Shown here piece by piece: positions 63,735 to 64,000 of a stretch of 64,000 nucleotides of DNA (position 1 is its first letter; each line of letters begins with the position of its first letter). The stretch is from the NCBI RefSeq assembly GCF_025369935.1, contig NZ_CP104467.1, positions 4,409,001 to 4,473,000 on the forward strand. The letters run 5' to 3'. The position numbers and the translations under genes are program-made. Origin of the DNA: Paenibacillus andongensis (lineage in GTDB: Bacteria; Bacillota; Bacilli; Paenibacillales; NBRC-103111). The notes under the pieces were generated by a model. The model did no database searches. It saw only the letters and a list, made by a program, of their open reading frames with translations, and was not told the DNA's origin.

Positions 63735-64000
63735 TTATGCGGGGTAACCTCCGCCAGGTGGCGGCCAAGCTCCATTCATTCGGCGGAGCAAAACGATTTC
63801 TCCCAAGTGATAGGAATTGTGAGAGGCAATGTTGCGCAAAATCCCTGCTTTCGTCTCCGTCGGAAACTTTTCAAGAGTTTCATCTAGTTGTGATGTTCGA
63901 GCAATCTCACAAGCTCTCTCAATCCCTTGTAGAAAATTTTGAACGATCGTCTCCCATTCCTCTTCACTCTCAGGACTTGCTGCGCTAGGCCAACTGTCCA
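63735..64000 (-). CDS. DinB family protein, partial
   Basis: Frame open from the right window edge to TAA 63737-63735; 88 C-terminal residues. NIASHNSYHLGEIVLLRRMNGAWPP carries the conserved metal-ligand histidine and tail motif of the DinB/YfiT four-helix family. The rest of the gene lies outside. Confidence 0.8.
   Translation of the reverse strand, partial: DSWPSAASPESEEEWETIVQNFLQGIERACEIARTSQLDETLEKFPTETKAGILRNIASHNSYHLGEIVLLRRMNGAWPPPGGGYPA

Overview
The window looks like chromosome of a spore-forming, low-to-middle GC Firmicute of the Paenibacillus type. Ribosome binding sites are strong AGGAGG-like sequences, intrinsic terminators are abundant, and several genes start with GTG or TTG. 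It carries sporulation genes (CotE, a SpoVK-like AAA ATPase), a GlnR-controlled glnRA operon with a GlnR box, and YwbLMN-type EfeUOB. Gene order hfq/miaA ... spoVK ... hflX-ynbB-glnR-glnA and cotE-mutS-mutL is the one known from Bacillus, here interrupted by extra genes. I see no tRNA, rRNA, CRISPR array, insertion sequence or prophage.

Layout. 1-5.3 kb: the N-terminal part of an M29 aminopeptidase, then glnA, glnR, ynbB and hflX on the minus strand. 5.3-9.4 kb: the EfeUOB ferrous/ferric iron uptake operon behind a perfect Fur box. 9.5-17.3 kb: SpoVK-like ATPase, an ABM-domain protein, a histidine phosphatase, lipoate ligase, two GNAT acetyltransferases, an SDR dehydrogenase, a YdcF-like protein, an esterase and a lipoprotein cyclophilin. 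17.3-30.8 kb: a class A PBP, then a DNA repair/RNA block (hfq, miaA, a methyltransferase, mutL, an S41 protease, mutS), a GS-fold amidoligase and cotE. 30.9-37.4 kb: ArAE-type membrane protein, a NitT/TauT-like ABC importer, an M32 carboxypeptidase, a HesB-like protein and a beta-carbonic anhydrase.

37.7-47.1 kb is a co-oriented export/signalling block: DUF309 protein, response regulator, histidine kinase, a small lipoprotein, a MacA-like adaptor with a glycine-rich tail, a MacB-type ATPase and permease, and a large secreted protein with four beta-sandwich-like repeats. 47.3-49.2 kb encodes a secreted GH18-like protein with six N-terminal repeats. 49.2-50.3 kb is rich in hairpins and repeats and holds two small Cys-rich proteins. 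50.3-58.5 kb has YyaL-like DUF255 protein, an AlkZ-related protein, a decayed LysR gene, a YxlEFG-like ABC module with its own HTH regulator and a 30-bp palindrome, and a TetR-DUF4180-FGE-like operon. 58.7-64 kb has class I aldolase, a GIY-YIG-like protein, a DUF6530 / MoxR-type AAA / VWA cluster whose VWA reading frame is broken at two homopolymers, a dehydrogenase relic, a rhodanese and a partial DinB protein.

Best candidates for something undescribed are the 37.7-47.1 kb exporter with its repeat protein, the DUF6530-AAA-VWA cluster with its homopolymer frame breaks, the amidoligase wedged between cotE and mutS, and a family of intergenic repeats and hairpins (37.6, 49.3-50.0 and 56.6 kb).
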